NCBI GenBank assembly: GCA_037954235.1
Contig: JBBMOA010000020.1
Coordinates: 20,838,677-20,902,676, forward strand
Reading direction: 5' to 3'
DNA: 64,000 nt
Origin: Aulostomus chinensis
Taxonomy: Eukaryota > Chordata > Actinopteri > Syngnathiformes > Aulostomidae
Each line of letters starts with the position of its first letter. The stretch's first letter is position 1. Both the position numbers and the translations under genes were made by a program. Shown here in pieces: positions 50,101 to 61,065 of the stretch. Below the pieces are notes generated by a model. It had not been told where the DNA came from, searched no databases, and saw only the letters and a program-made list of their open reading frames with translations.

Positions 50101-52806
50101 TTACATGCCTACTGACCCCTAGTGGTAGAATTTGCAAACTGCACTTGAACGTTTCAGATGTCCGTTGCCACAGCAACACTTTTTTTTTTAAATTTATTAA
50201 CGAACAGCTATTTGTTCTATTTTTTTGCTGACCTCAAATAAGACAAGGCACCTTTTTAGCATTTTGATTCCTCATACTTACTGCTGACAGTAAAGTTAAT
50301 AGCTGTTTGTCAGGGAATGGTGTTTCCAGTGAGTTCCTATCTAACTCTTGATGTCAGAGACGCAGGCTGCATCTCGCCTCCCTCTATCTGAATGCCTGAT
50401 GTCATTTGTTGGCGCTACTCTTGGAAAAGGGAAGTTGAGCTGCCCCACATACTCAGCACAGACCCACTGACCTTGAATGTCACACCAGACTGCTCATTGG
50501 CTGGGATGCAAACACCCCCACCCCACCCCACCCTTGCAGAAATGATTGATTTCAGGTCAGCTTTTTTAGAGTGATGGTGCAGGCCAGTGTTGGGTTGCGC
50601 TCATTAACTGTCGAGAATTCCGCTCTCCTTGTTCGACTGGCGCGAGCGCACAAAGAGAGCGAAGTGGCTTTTAAAGGTTGAAACGCAGATTCGTTCTGGC
50701 TGAAACTCAAATCTGTGACAAAGGCACGTCTGAAGTCACAGAGAGGGAAAGAGGGCGACACCTGATGAGGCCTGTGCAGAAGGAGTTGGAGTCCAGACCA
50801 GATGATGTCATACTGCCCTTTTTAAAAGAGTCGTAGAGCAGCTTGGGAGGTGGACGTTCCCAATTCAGTTAAACTCTGACATTGCTAATTTTAAAATCAG
50901 GTGACCGAGTACTTAAGAACAATTACAACTAGTCCAACCAACACAATACAACAAAATAGAAGGCTCCTCTTCTACTTCGTTAGAACCACAGCCGTTCTAT
51001 CTGCCTCCGTCTTCTGTCAACCGTACATTACTTATCTTATTGGTTCCAAACCAGTTGACGGAAATGCACCTAAGGCGCATTTCTTCTTCTTCTTTTTTTT
51101 CAACGTCATATCCACAGTCTGCTTCAAATTGTCTGCTTGCCACGTGTATTAAAATCTATACAGCATTTTAAAAAAAGACGCTGCTATATTTTGGAAAGAA
51201 AGGGATTTAATTGTGTCAGAGGCCTCTTAACTCTAAATGCAGGTTTGCACGTGTCTATAAATGAGCTGCTATCCGGTAACATGCTGCATTTAAATGACTC
51301 AAAGGAACATTGGCGCAACGTTCTTGCCCACAGATTTGTTCTTGCACACTATATGGATTTTTTTTAGCCCTCAATTCAGTCTTAGACTGGAAGCAAAACC
51401 TGATGCCTGCTCCGTGCTCCTGATGTCTGTTGTATACCTCTTGTAACTGTCAATCACCCTGCTGACGCGTCACACACTCTGGCTTGTTGTCTCGTGTATC
51501 GCGTCTCACGGACCTCAAGCACATGGCAACATTTGAACCGTGTCATTCGTCCTGCGTGTGGAAAAACCTCTTTCCTCGTGCTCTGATAATTCTGTCAATG
51601 ATTCCGTCCTTACAGTTGTGACGTTTGGAGATGAGTGCCTTTTAATAAATGTTACTTCAAGATGTAAAAACAGATACTCACCTCCGTCTGCATTAGGGAG
51701 TGGAGATCCATAGAGATGTAGTTAGCTTAGCACAATGAATGGGAGTGGATGGGCAGGTTAGCATACCACCATTTGAGGTTGTCAGTTTTCTACTACTTAC
51801 TACTTTTCTACTTGTAACATAATGTAATTATAGAAGTGGATGTATAGTTGGACGGGGGTTTGGTACTGTATTGGTTCCGCTTAGCTAACTAGCAATTAGC
51901 AGTGGGTCTCAGTTCCCTAATGCAGCGCAGAAGAGAAGAGATCTTCCTGTCTGGCTCTTGGGAGGGTGGCAAATGAGCGTATTTCCCAAAAAACTTGGCA
52001 TGTTTCTCTGAGCTGATGTGCACGCCTCTGCTTTTGGCTCTGCTTTTATCTAAGTGAAAGAAAATGTCAAACTTAAGCCCAGAGCATTATGTGCTCTACT
52101 TCCTCTGATATCCAAAAGCGATGGATCTAAAACACTAAAGATGCCCATCAATGAAAATTACCCTGCTTGAGTGTCTTTTGTGCTGTAGTTGTCTCAAATA
52201 ATTCTGGAAATACTTTTAGCAAGTTGTCGTGTAAAGGTTGATGCTAATGATCACTTAACTTTGACATTATCAAATGATTTCATGTCTATGATTTGTGCCG
52301 TCATACTCATTTTGTTCTCTCCTGTGTGCAGAACCCTTGTGAAGCTGGAGAGCCTTGAGGACACTTACATCCTGGATGGTCTTGATGACTCCCTGTCAGA
52401 CAAACACGGCTGCCCAGCCTATGTCAGTCCAGAGATCCTCAATGCCAACGGCAGCTATTCGGGGAAGGCAGCTGATGTCTGGAGCCTGGGCGTCATGCTG
52501 TATACCATCCTCGTGGGGCGCTACCCTTTCCATGACGTTGAGCCTGGTTCTTTGTTTAGCAAAATCCGCAGGGGCCACTTCAACATCCCTGAGACGCTCA
52601 CACCCAAGGCCAAGTGCCTGATCCGCTCTATCCTCCGCCGAGAACCCGCGGAGCGCCTCACCTCTCGGGAGATTCTGGAGCACCCGTGGTTTGCCTCCTC
52701 GGGTGGGCTAGTGGGCACAGCAGTGCACAGTAGAGCAGAAAGGGAGCAGGAGCAGATGGTGCCTGAGGTGAACATGGAGGAGGAGCTGGAGCAGTTCTTC
52801 AGCTGA
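46839..52806 (+). CDS. trib2: Tribbles pseudokinase 2 (whole gene, 3 coding exons)
   Basis: The coding sequence joins 46839-47108, 48997-49289 and 52332-52806, giving 345 residues. The start is chosen because the N-terminus (MNIxRSxPIxIxRYGRSR) is that of vertebrate TRIB2. Its context is weak (C at -3, A at +4), and no upstream in-frame ATG was noticed nearby. The protein is a kinase-fold scaffold. Lys90 sits in VCK (the VAIK position), LRDLKLRKF at 173-181 replaces the usual catalytic loop, and SLE at 195-197 replaces the metal-binding DFG, so it is predicted to be a very weak or inactive kinase. The C-terminal tail has ILEHPWF (302-308), the MEK-binding motif, and EQMVPE (328-333), the COP1-binding motif. 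TRIB proteins bring substrates such as C/EBP-alpha to the COP1 ubiquitin ligase and modulate MAPK and AKT signalling. All motifs are intact. Confidence 0.97.
47109..48996 (+). other. trib2: trib2 intron 1 (1888 bp)
   Basis: Starts GTCAGT and ends CCGCAG. Two runs of 13 C lie at 47126-47138 and 47142-47154, directly after the donor, so the opposite strand is G-rich. A CT-rich stretch lies near 47960-47990, and G-rich tracts lie near 48643-48664 and 48815-48828. The polypyrimidine tract at the acceptor is modest. No separate gene was seen inside. Confidence 0.93.
48997..49289 (+). CDS. trib2: trib2 exon 2
   Basis: Encodes residues 91-187 and two bases of codon 188. It covers the rest of the N-lobe and the start of the C-lobe, including the helix-C region, the hinge area (YVFFERSHGDMHSF), FYQIASAVAHCHD and the altered catalytic loop LRDLKLRKF. 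The acceptor is CCGCAG/GTT and the donor is CAG/GTGAGT (strong), phase 2. The frame stays open for 45 codons upstream of the acceptor, beginning with ATG at 48862. Confidence 0.97.
49868..49902. repeat. Near-perfect stem-loop in trib2 intron 2
   Basis: A 15-base left arm beginning CCATCTT pairs with the 16-base right arm ending AAGATGG across a 4-base loop (TGTG), with a single bulged base. The stem contains GTAC and is AT-rich. It may be the remnant of a tiny inverted-repeat element or simply an intronic hairpin. Confidence 0.8.
51660..52020 (+). repeat. Dispersed repeat R2, copy in intron 2
   Basis: The conserved core at 51721-51767 ('gttagcttagcacaatgaat', then 'ggatggg', then 'gttagcatacc') is shared with 58656-58702, with 59260-59307 inverted, and more weakly with 53451-53495. 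Downstream, 'gatcttcctgtctggctctt' and 'cttggcatgtttctctgagc' look like the 3' part of the same element. The outer limits are approximate. Confidence 0.55.
52332..52806 (+). CDS. trib2: trib2 exon 3 (coding part)
   Basis: Completes codon 188 and encodes residues 189-345: SLE in place of DFG, the SDKHGCPAYVSPE activation-segment region, the rest of the C-lobe (GKAADVWSLGVMLYT, YPFHD, RREPAERLT), the MEK-binding ILEHPWF and the COP1-binding EQMVPE followed by an acidic end (MEEELEQFFS). The stop is TGA at 52804-52806. The linker between the two motifs (309-327) is the least familiar part and probably lineage-variable. Confidence 0.97.
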
Positions 52807-52915
52807 GCATAACGCCAAGCACAAACGGATGACTCCGCCACGGTCGGCTCGCCACGCTCTCGGCAGAGCCAAAACCAGTAGTTTAGAGATTAATCAGTGA
52901 ACATTTGTCACTCAT

Positions 52916-52921
52916 AATAAA
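52916..52921 (+). terminator. trib2: Proximal poly(A) signal AATAAA
   Basis: AATAAA 110 bases after the stop, followed by GT-containing sequence. It could give a short-UTR transcript. Confidence 0.4.
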
Positions 52922-53399
52922 GGTGTTTCCATCTTGTTTCCTTTTTCCACCATTTCATGGAAAACCTTGAGCCTGGCATGACAAATGGCATCTATACGTC
53001 ACCTGGTGTTGCACCTCCCATTTTGGGAAGTTGCCACCAGACATGCAAGTTGCAAACAATGTAGCAAATGTACTTTTTGGATCTGTTTTTGGTTTGATGT
53101 GGTGCTCATAACAGTAGACACATTCACCAATTTTAATTTTTTTTTGACACTATGGGAAGCATGAAGGGACATTTGAACACAGGAAACCAAGGAGAACAAT
53201 CCAGAATGAACTGCAACACCTGTTCCTACAGATTTTTTTTTTTGTTTTGTTTTTTTCGTCATAGCTTTAGGTGGCATCAAATTAAAACCGCAGCCCCAAC
53301 GTCAGACCTCAAAACGTTAGGTTGTTCAAAGAGCGCGACAGCCTTTTGAAAACGCCTCATTTGCCATCCTCCAGAGAAGAGATTGAAACCCCCCTCTGC

Positions 53400-53660
53400 T
53401 CTGTGTGTGCAGCGGAGAGCTGGAAACCGACAGGGACTGGCTGATTGCTAGTTAGCTTAGCACAGCGAATGCTAGTGCACAGGAAGTGTCAGCACGGCTC
53501 TGCCTTACCTGCTAAAGTCATGAGGCGGGCGTCAAAATCCATGCGCCCCGTCAGGAAATGCATGCTCAGAAAAGAGAGGAGTGTCCATTTTCCCGTCTGG
53601 TGTGGGGGAGGAATGGGAATGAAGTGGTCTTCCTGAAATGCTGGCATGTTCCTTTAAATT
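53400..53660 (+). repeat. R2-like repeat within the trib2 3' UTR
   Basis: The core at 53451-53495 ('gttagcttagcacagcgaat', then 'ggaagtgtcagcac') is a diverged version of the R2 core. The segment ends 'gctggcatgttcctttaaat', similar to the end of the intron 2 copy. If the UTR extends to 54.96 kb, this repeat is part of the mature mRNA. Confidence 0.45.
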
Positions 53661-54421
53661 GTTGACCTGGATCTGTTGGGTAAGAAACGGTTGAGAATTG
53701 GCTTTTTCTTCCTCCTCCTCCTCAACATCATCATCATCATGTTTGACCTCGTCTTTGTTTGATGGTTGAGTTCGTCATCCCTCATTTGTGTCGAATTGTA
53801 TGTTAACTCCTCGACGGCCTTGGTTTCATAACTTGTTTCTGCCTCCTCAGTCAGTCCCTTAAGCCTTTTACCACCTTTTTTTCCCAGTAACCCCTATTTG
53901 AACAGTAATTTCTCTTCTTTTGTATTAAGCTATTCCAGTCTTTTTGTTACTGCTGCTTTGATATCACTCCCTGAACCTCAATCTTTAAAAAAAAAAACCA
54001 CACAAAAAAAAAACCCAACAACAACAAAACCTTTCTTGGTAAACCACCAAACATGGCATCGTGCACTTGATGGTGAATGGATAATTCCGCCTATCGAAAT
54101 ATTTAAATTCATTCTTCATTTGTTGGAACAAGAACGCAACACTTATTTAAATTGTAACAGCTATATATATAGATATATAGATATAAAGAAATATATATAT
54201 TTAAAACTACATTGCAGGGTTTTTCTTTATTCAGAGATTCCTTTTTCATGTATGATGTAGGCAATATCTTGACACAGGACAGATGCAAAGTGGGAAATGT
54301 CTGTCCGAAGTTTTAACACAAATATCTTCTGTGCCAGTATTCCTGTGCCCGACAGCCCACGCCACCCAGACTCCCTCATTTCTTAAAAAAGAAAAACTTA
54401 AAAAAAAAAAAAAAACCGGTA

Positions 54422-54427
54422 AATAAA
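54422..54427 (+). terminator. trib2: Possible poly(A) signal AATAAA
   Basis: Lies directly after an A-rich tract, so its use is doubtful. Confidence 0.25.
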
Positions 54428-54690
54428 AGTAAAAGCAACCTTGAGATATTCAGTGATAGTATCGCCACCACACGCTCACTCCAGGACCTCATAGTTTTCT
54501 ACTCCTGCGTAGGTTCTGTGACGAGCTCGGAATGGGTACCAGTTGACATGTTTTGTCGTATCTCTCAATGTTACTTGAATTTGTGTTTTTTATCTAGTCA
54601 TCGGCATGTGCCCCATGAATGCTATAGCTTGCCTAGCAGGGGGTGGGGGAGGGGGTGCTTGTTCTTGTTTTTATTTTGGTTTTGTTTTGG

Positions 54691-54712
54691 TTTTTTTTTT
54701 TTTTTTTTTTTT
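54691..54712. repeat. Poly-T tract (22 T)
   Basis: Preceded by TTTTGG repeats. It looks like either UTR low complexity or the reversed A-tail of an old retroposon. Confidence 0.85.
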
Positions 54713-54960
54713 GTTTAAAGGAAAACACGAAAATTCTCAGTTTTTGCTATTTTTCTGAGTTGCTTTTCAATTAAATTGCTTTTATTGGGGTTTTTACTTT
54801 GTAGACTGAGCTTCCTTTTTATTTAAGTTGGTGCTGAGTTGGTGCTAATGGTTTAGTCCTTTTGTTTCATGGAGGGGGGTGGTGCATGGTGGGATATCTG
54901 CCTCAGATGTTCTGATTGTATTGTAAAAGATTATGGTGTTTTGTCCAAATTTATTCAGTA

Positions 54961-54966
54961 AATAAA
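54961..54966 (+). terminator. trib2: Best candidate distal poly(A) signal
   Basis: AATAAA followed within 20 bases by a T/GT-rich stretch (TGTTTTGTTTTG), which is the expected downstream element. Cleavage would be near 54980. Confidence 0.5.
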
Positions 54967-54985
54967 TTGTGAACTGCTGTTTTGT

Positions 54986-57900
54986 TTTGTTTTTTGTTTT
55001 TTTTTGGGGGGGGGGGCTTTTGGTTTTTACTTGTGCATGCACATGGTTGAGACGGTGGACCGTGAGAGGCTCCATGCCGCATTTGTGCTGGGACTCGCCG
55101 CTGCAGCACCTTCCTGTGCGTCCCGCCGCTGCAGCCAGGTGAGACGCTGACGGACTGGGCATGGGTGTCTCTCTCAACCCTCGCGCCAAAACCTGATCGC
55201 GTGAACGCTTCATTGCCAGGAACAACAGGACAGGAAGTGGCAAGTCCAATGAAACGGCGCTCAATTCAAAATAAAAGCACAGGGCCGAGAGCAGGTCTGG
55301 GATGGCCCCCGACGCGCAGGCGGATTTTGATTGAAACAAACTGAAAAGGTTTCATTCTTGCCTCAAGGTGTTTCTGATAGATTACTTATTAGCAGATTGG
55401 TGAGTCGAACAGTTCATCCTTTTGATATTTTCCTTGGAAAAAGTAGCAAACATTCTTGGGATCCAGATTCTTGGATTTTTTTTATTTTTTTTTTTAGGGA
55501 TTTTTGTCATTTATTTACAGAGAAACCTTCAGGTTTTGGACCGTTGGATGAACAACAGGAGCAATTTGCTTACGTCACTTCGGGGTCTGAGATAGGATAT
55601 TTTTCAAGACTCGATTCATTGATTATTTACTAAAGTAATTGGCGGATAAGTCGATGATGAAAATGATTGTGAGTTGCAGACCTTTACGGTGCTTCTCCAG
55701 TTCTTGACTGCGCGTTTTGTACGACGAGCTACAACCCTGGAAGCCTTTCTTGATGGCTTATCAAGGGATGGTTCTCTGCCGCGTGTGAAGAGGCCGCTCA
55801 TCCATAACACCCAATTAAGTGAATCCAGCTCTGATGGAGAGCTTCAGCAGTTCATTTCGTACAGACGTGCTTAAAAAAATATTTATATAGATATATATTA
55901 TTTTTCACTTCCAGTACACTCAGCCATCGCGCTCCAACAAAAGCAGTTCATCACCACGAGACTGCAATCAGAGCGCGCGGCTTGAATAGGTTCCAAATGA
56001 GCGATGAGAAAAACACGTTTGCTCCATCTGAACTGCTCCGTCAGCCCCATTTCATCTGAATGATTGCACGCAGGAGGAAACAGTCAAATAACTTTTACTG
56101 CAGGCGTTCCCATGAGCAACCCAAAGGCCCGTCTTTAGTCTCTTGCAACGTGACAACGCCGCGTTTCTCCAAGGCAGCCAGGCCTCCTCGGGTTCATCTG
56201 CCCTCACCCTGTCTTTAAGCCCCTCTCAGGAGGGAAACCACTTCAGCTTCCGTCGGTGTGAAGCAGCGATGTGCGTGTGCCCACAGCTCCTCCACCTGTC
56301 ATGTTCACGCAGGCTAATCCTGATTAAACCCATCAGACAAGGCGGGCAGCTGCTGTAATAGCCTGAATTCTTGAAGGCGCTCCTTCGGCACACAATTTAA
56401 GCTCCGATCAATTGATGCGCCCTTTGCATAATTTGTTTTATTATATGGAAAACATAAGCCCCACCTCCTGTTCCATCTGATATGCAGGACAAAAGATGAC
56501 AAATGAGCTTTCTGGGCCGCACGTGTATTTTGGCAGCCACATCGTAACGCGTTCTTTGTAAACTCGAGTGAAATTGATGGATCGGCGTGGCGTGCGCCGA
56601 GGCCTTGTTTTGAGACGGGCACGCCCTGAAATGGCAGCTGGCTATCACGTAGATGAAAGATGTCAGAACATCAGCAGAGAGCTGAGCGGATGGGTCACGG
56701 CCCCCCTGCAATGAGCTCAGTGCTAGCCTGACCTCTAGTGGCCACATGATAGAATTCATCTAAAATAATAAAAAAAATTAAAAAAAAAAATCCCTCGACA
56801 GCAAAGGAGCTTGTTGGCAAAATTCAACACAAGTGCAACAGATTTAAGTGTATAAAAAGTTGATTGTGCAAATTAAAATAATTTTCTCTTAATATTACAA
56901 CCCAGCTTAGATTTCTAAAAGAGTTGGAATCATGAACTAATGAATTCTTAATATGCTAATTAGTTATGATCCTCCACCGAGGCCAACCTTTGAGTCTCCA
57001 ACGAAAGACATATATTTAAAATTTTTGAATATAACACACTGGTTTTAATGACCCAGCAAATGTCTGCAAAAAAAATCTATAAAATGTGAATAAAGGTTTT
57101 TTTTTTTTTTGTAACCACTAATATGAACATTCATTAAAGTTTATAAACCCTTTAACAATCCCACTCGTTAGAAAAAAGCACCAGGATTTTAATAGCTGAA
57201 GCAACCGGTTTTACAATATCTTTTGTTTGGGAAATTCAAATCAAATCAATGAGGTCTGAAATTGAATCATGTCTCACAGTGTACATCCATGAAACTGATG
57301 AATTTTATTAGCATGTTTTTTTTTTTTAATTAAGCCGTTTATTATTTGTAAGTATCCACCTTTACTGTTAATTGTCATATCTTCATTTCTAACTTGAGAA
57401 GCGCTGTTTAAATTCAGCTCGCTAAAATGACAGGTTTGCTTTTTCCTGCACGAGTGGCCTCCAGACATGGTTGAATTACGACAATCTCATCTTAATACGA
57501 GTATAATATCTGTCTTGTGTAATTCGTGGGCTCACATTGGATTTAGTTTTATAAGTTCTGATGTTTTAAGTGTCCCAAGATCTTCTCCGGGGCTTTCCAC
57601 AGTGGCGGGAAGGAGGTGTCCGCAGTGTAAACAGCGCTCCCGGGTCAAACCGTACTACCAGTTCTAACGTGAAGAATCTGACCTGGTTCATAAATTTAGA
57701 AAGTTCCAGCTTCCAAGTCCTGGCTAAGCCAAGATCAGAACTGCAGACAGCAACATTTCATCTCCTGCTTGCTTGTGCTGCCTGTTGACAGCAGTGATTC
57801 ATCTGGTGTTTACACTTTTTATTCAGTACTGTGCATTTCCACAATCTGTCAAGCTGATGGTGCAAACTGTTGACATTCACAAACCGTTTCAAGACTTGGA

Positions 57901-58655
57901 AAACACACTAAAACATTCGACTCTGGTTCCGCCTGAGCTAAATAATTGATGTGCGTTGGCAGCTTGTGCGGGAGCCTTTGCTGTTTAGTTAGAGGAAAAC
58001 CATTCGAGTTATGAGTTTATTTGTCATTTTTCTGGGCCTTTTCTGGGTTTATTCTCAGCTTTCTGACAAAAAGACAAACTGCAACGTCGTGGAAGTACTT
58101 GGGGAGGATTAAGTTCAGAGAGGAATGTAAATAGTTTTCTTAACTTTACAATACAAAATTACGATGGCGCTTCTGTTTCTGCGAGCAGTGACCTTCTGCT
58201 ACAGAAAATCCTGCCGTCAATTTAATCCTCTTTTGTAATCCGGTCTCTACGGAGCTTAATGAGAATAGACCGAACACATCACTACAGAAATATGGCGGGC
58301 TGTTCATGTGATGAATGGGAGATGATAATTCATGTTTCCTGTGGTGTACAGCAGACACACCTCAAAGCTAACTAATGAGGAATAAAGCTAAAATTGTCCG
58401 TTATATGTTTGGATATGGATGAGTGCGTGTTGAATAAAGAGTATTGACGATGTCACCCTTTTTTTTTTTTTTGCCTCTACAGTTGTGACACCGTGCTGTG
58501 GCAATGTTGATATTAAGAATTTTTATTCTGCTATGAATCTAGAACAGTACCCTAAAAGGAACTCTTTGGGAAATGTATTTATTCTCCATTCTCCCTAGAG
58601 CCAGGCAAGGGGAAAGATACCCTTCTCTCTCAGTCGAGTTAGCTTTGGCTAATTA
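54986..58655. other. Intergenic downstream of trib2
   Basis: No gene recognised. The 164-codon minus frame at 54845-55339 crosses the end of the trib2 UTR and has a Lys-rich low-complexity stretch, so I reject it. Another AATAAA lies at 55270. Positions 56760-57350 are very AT-rich, with A and T tracts. Confidence 0.5.
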
Positions 58656-58702
58656 GCTAGCTTAGCAAAATGAATGGTAGCGGATGGGAAGGTTAGCATA
58701 CC
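58656..58702 (+). repeat. Dispersed repeat R2, core copy
   Basis: 'gctagcttagcaaaatgaat', then 'ggatgggaaggttagcatac'. Nearly identical in order to the intron 2 copy. The left flank (about 58560-58655) may belong to the same element. Confidence 0.6.
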
Positions 58703-58804
58703 TCTGATAAAAGTAATCAGATAGATCCGGGATGATTTGTGGAGGCGGTCACTCTTCTAGTCACATTGAGACTTGCTGCGTCAAGTCACTGCGCCCAACA
58801 GTTT

Positions 58805-58815
58805 TGTCAGGAAAG
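58805..58815. repeat. Left 11-bp target-site duplication
   Basis: TGTCAGGAAAG, identical to 59102-59112. Confidence 0.85.
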
Positions 58816-59101
58816 TCCATCCATTGTCTTCCGCTTATTCCTGTTAAGGGTCACGGGGGGGCTGGAGCCTATCCCAGCGGCTACGGGCGAGAGGCGGGGT
58901 TCACCCTGGACAGGTCGCCAGTCCATCGCAGGGCCAACATACAGAGACAAACAACCATTCACACTCACATTCACACCTACGGTCAATTTAGAGTATCAAT
59001 CAGCCTCGTCCCCAAATTGATGTCTTTGGACTGTGGGAGGAAGCTGGAGTACCAGAGAGAACCCACACAGGAACAGGGAGAACATGGAGACTGTGCAGCC
59101 C
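58816..59101 (-). mobile_element. 5'-truncated SINE-like element with perfect TSD
   Basis: Reading the minus strand, it contains the body ('ctccagcttcctcccacag', then 'ccaaagacatca') and tail of the element at 11322-11685 but lacks the tRNA-like head, and ends near GGATGGA. Perfect 11-bp direct repeats flank it. 5' truncation plus target duplications of this size is the signature of LINE-type target-primed reverse transcription. Two open frames of 93 and 133 codons through it are artefacts. Confidence 0.85.
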
Positions 59102-59112
59102 TGTCAGGAAAG
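59102..59112. repeat. Right 11-bp target-site duplication
   Basis: TGTCAGGAAAG, a perfect copy of the left flank. Confidence 0.85.
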
Positions 59113-59259
59113 AAGTTCCAGCCAAGTGTCTGATTCTAAAATTTCAAAATCTTATAATTTTGATTTGACATTTTGTAACAGACGTTATGTGCAACCCTAG
59201 TTATACGATCGCAGAATAAGACCATTTTTACAAAAGTATGTTTGATGACTTTAGATAAA

Positions 59260-59460
59260 GGTATGCTAACACTTCCCATCCACTACCATTCATTGTGCTA
59301 AGCTAACGGTCAGCTAATCTCTGTGGGTCTCCAGCCCTTTACTGCACATGCAGAGGAGCGAATCGGGCATCTATCTTCTTGTCCGACTCTGGAGAGGATA
59401 GAAAAGGAGGATAATTCCCCTAAAAAAAACATGACGTGTTCCTCTAACATTGAGCAAATA
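59260..59460 (-). repeat. Dispersed repeat R2, inverted copy
   Basis: The reverse complement of 59260-59307 is the R2 core ('gttagcttagcacaatgaat', then 'ggatgggaagtgttagcata'). Upstream in repeat orientation, 'ggagacccacagagattagc' matches 'ggagatccatagagatgtag' of the intron 2 copy. B and C copies flank the SINE insertion in opposite orientations. Confidence 0.6.
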
Positions 59461-61025
59461 AACTTAGATTGAGTGTTTTTATAAAGAGCTCGATCCGTTC
59501 CCATCTATTCAAGGGCTACTTCCAATCACAGTAAACACAGCAGTGTCGCACTATTTACTCCAAAACTATGGAAGGAGGAGTGTCTTTTCACCCCAAATTT
59601 GTGTTGTGCGTCTGTTATGTAAAGCACTTCCAGCTCCTCAACCAGAATACGAGTGTTACGCAACTGAATTTACTCGGCTTGAGCTCGGTGTTGTTTTTAT
59701 GCAGCTCAGGGGAACCACATCGCTGTCTCAGATGGCTAAAAGTTTTTCTATGTTCCACCGAGCTGTTCCAATTAAGGTTAATGGCATGGCGGTGTAACGA
59801 TCCTGCTACAACAAGGCCTCTTTTCAAACTCCGCTGGTATTGTGTCTGGGCTTTGGAAGAATACAGGCGTGCCCCAGTGGAGCCTGTGAGCTATAAAGGT
59901 CTTTCAGTCAGCCTGTCCCCAGGCACAGCGCGGTGCACATGGGCACCCTTGGGTGTTCTGGCAGACTTTTATGGCAGGGCACCAAAGAAAACACACCGAC
60001 AACAGATGGCCTCTGTTGTGTTCCATCCAGCCATGATGCTTCTGCTGGCTCTGGATGACAACACCTGAGCAGCACAGACGAAGGGAGGCAGGATGTGAAA
60101 TAACAATCAACGTGAGGCTTTATTTGTACATACGTTTGGACCCAGTTTAAAGACTTTCCTCGAACTGATTTCAGCAATAATTATTTCCATGAGAAGACGC
60201 CACAATTACTTTTACTGAAGATATACAGAATGATTAAAATACAAGTACATTACAAAAGTATACTTCTTCTTGGGCAGCAAAGAGTGCCTATGGTGCACAG
60301 AACTACCATGTATAATCCTGGAGAGTCGTACAAATCGAATTCAAGTCTTCGACACTAGATGGTGCTCTACCACAGAGAATTTGTATTAATAATAAACCTG
60401 CATGTAGTTTCATATCACGGTCTCTTACATTTTATCTTTTTTTTTTTCTTCTCACATTTATCTAACCAAGACCTGGGTAGCAACTGAATAAAAACAAGTA
60501 ATTGGAGCCCAGTATTTCCCTTAATAACAAAACAGGAAACAAAGTATTGAGTAGAAAAAGAAAAACTCAAAACCCATTTGAAAATCAGCTTATAAGTAGA
60601 TTTCATTTATTGGAATCTTATAATTATCTGTTTAATTGTGAATTTTAGCTAAATTTGAATACCCTTACCTTACTTTCTCTTGATATTTAAATACACTGGG
60701 TGGTTTTTGTTTTGTTTTGTTTTGTTCTTAATAGAAAAAAAATGTGTGCCTTGATCCTACATTTGAGTCTAATACTTTACCCTTTTCCTTTATTTTTGGT
60801 AATCACTAACATGTCAACTTCATTCTTTTACGTTTGAATCTTTCCCTTCGATTCCTTTTTATTTGCAGTTTTATTCACCTGAACCCCCCCCCCCGACTTT
60901 TACTTCTCTACTTTTGTGGTTTTCTATTCTATTTAATTTCTATTTAATTGATTTTCGTCTGTTTCTTTATGCGCCTGTGTTGTCTTTCCCACTGCACAGC
61001 TTTTGTGAAAAGTGCTGAACAAATG
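59461..61025. other. Intergenic, no gene recognised
   Basis: The 166-codon plus frame at 59568-60068 and the 84-codon frame overlapping it show no domain, and other frames run opposite. (TTTTG)n lies near 60705-60725 and a run of C near 60887-60894. I do not call a gene, though 59568-60068 is the longest open frame in this part. Confidence 0.45.
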
Positions 61026-61065
61026 AAGACACAATTCCAGCCGACGAGAGCTGGAATTGTGTCTT
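61026..61065. repeat. Perfect 16-bp hairpin followed by a T run
   Basis: The arm at 61026-61041 (AAGACACAATTCCAGC) is the exact reverse complement of 61050-61065, with an 8-base loop CGACGAGA. The right arm runs straight into a stretch of T. A stem-loop plus T run can end Pol III transcripts, but no Pol III promoter boxes were recognised upstream. Confidence 0.85.

Larger units (their letters stand above)
49290..52331 (+). other. trib2: trib2 intron 2 (3042 bp)
   Basis: Begins GTGAGT and ends in a good pyrimidine tract with GTGCAG. It carries an A-rich tract near 49721-49748, a strong stem-loop at 49868-49902, a pyrimidine/T-rich tract near 51085-51100, and an R2 repeat core at 51721-51767. 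No independent gene was recognised. Confidence 0.93.
52807..54985 (+). other. trib2: Probable trib2 3' UTR
   Basis: Runs from the stop to the best poly(A) context. It contains an early AATAAA at 52916, A-rich tracts near 53985-54025 and 54397-54415, AT-rich (ATAT)n near 54162-54202, a run of 22 T at 54691-54712, and an R2-like repeat at 53400-53660. Long AU-rich 3' UTRs fit an unstable, tightly controlled mRNA. The 3' end is inferred. Confidence 0.5.

Noticed and set aside
54845..55339. 164-codon minus frame at the trib2 3' end
   Set aside because: Includes a Lys/Gln low-complexity stretch from a T/G tract; no domain; overlaps the likely UTR end.
58732..59133. 133-codon plus frame
   Set aside because: Lies almost wholly inside the antisense SINE-like insertion.
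59568..60068. 166-codon plus frame downstream of trib2
   Set aside because: No recognisable domain, weak start, and comparable frames occur on the other strand; kept only as a region note.
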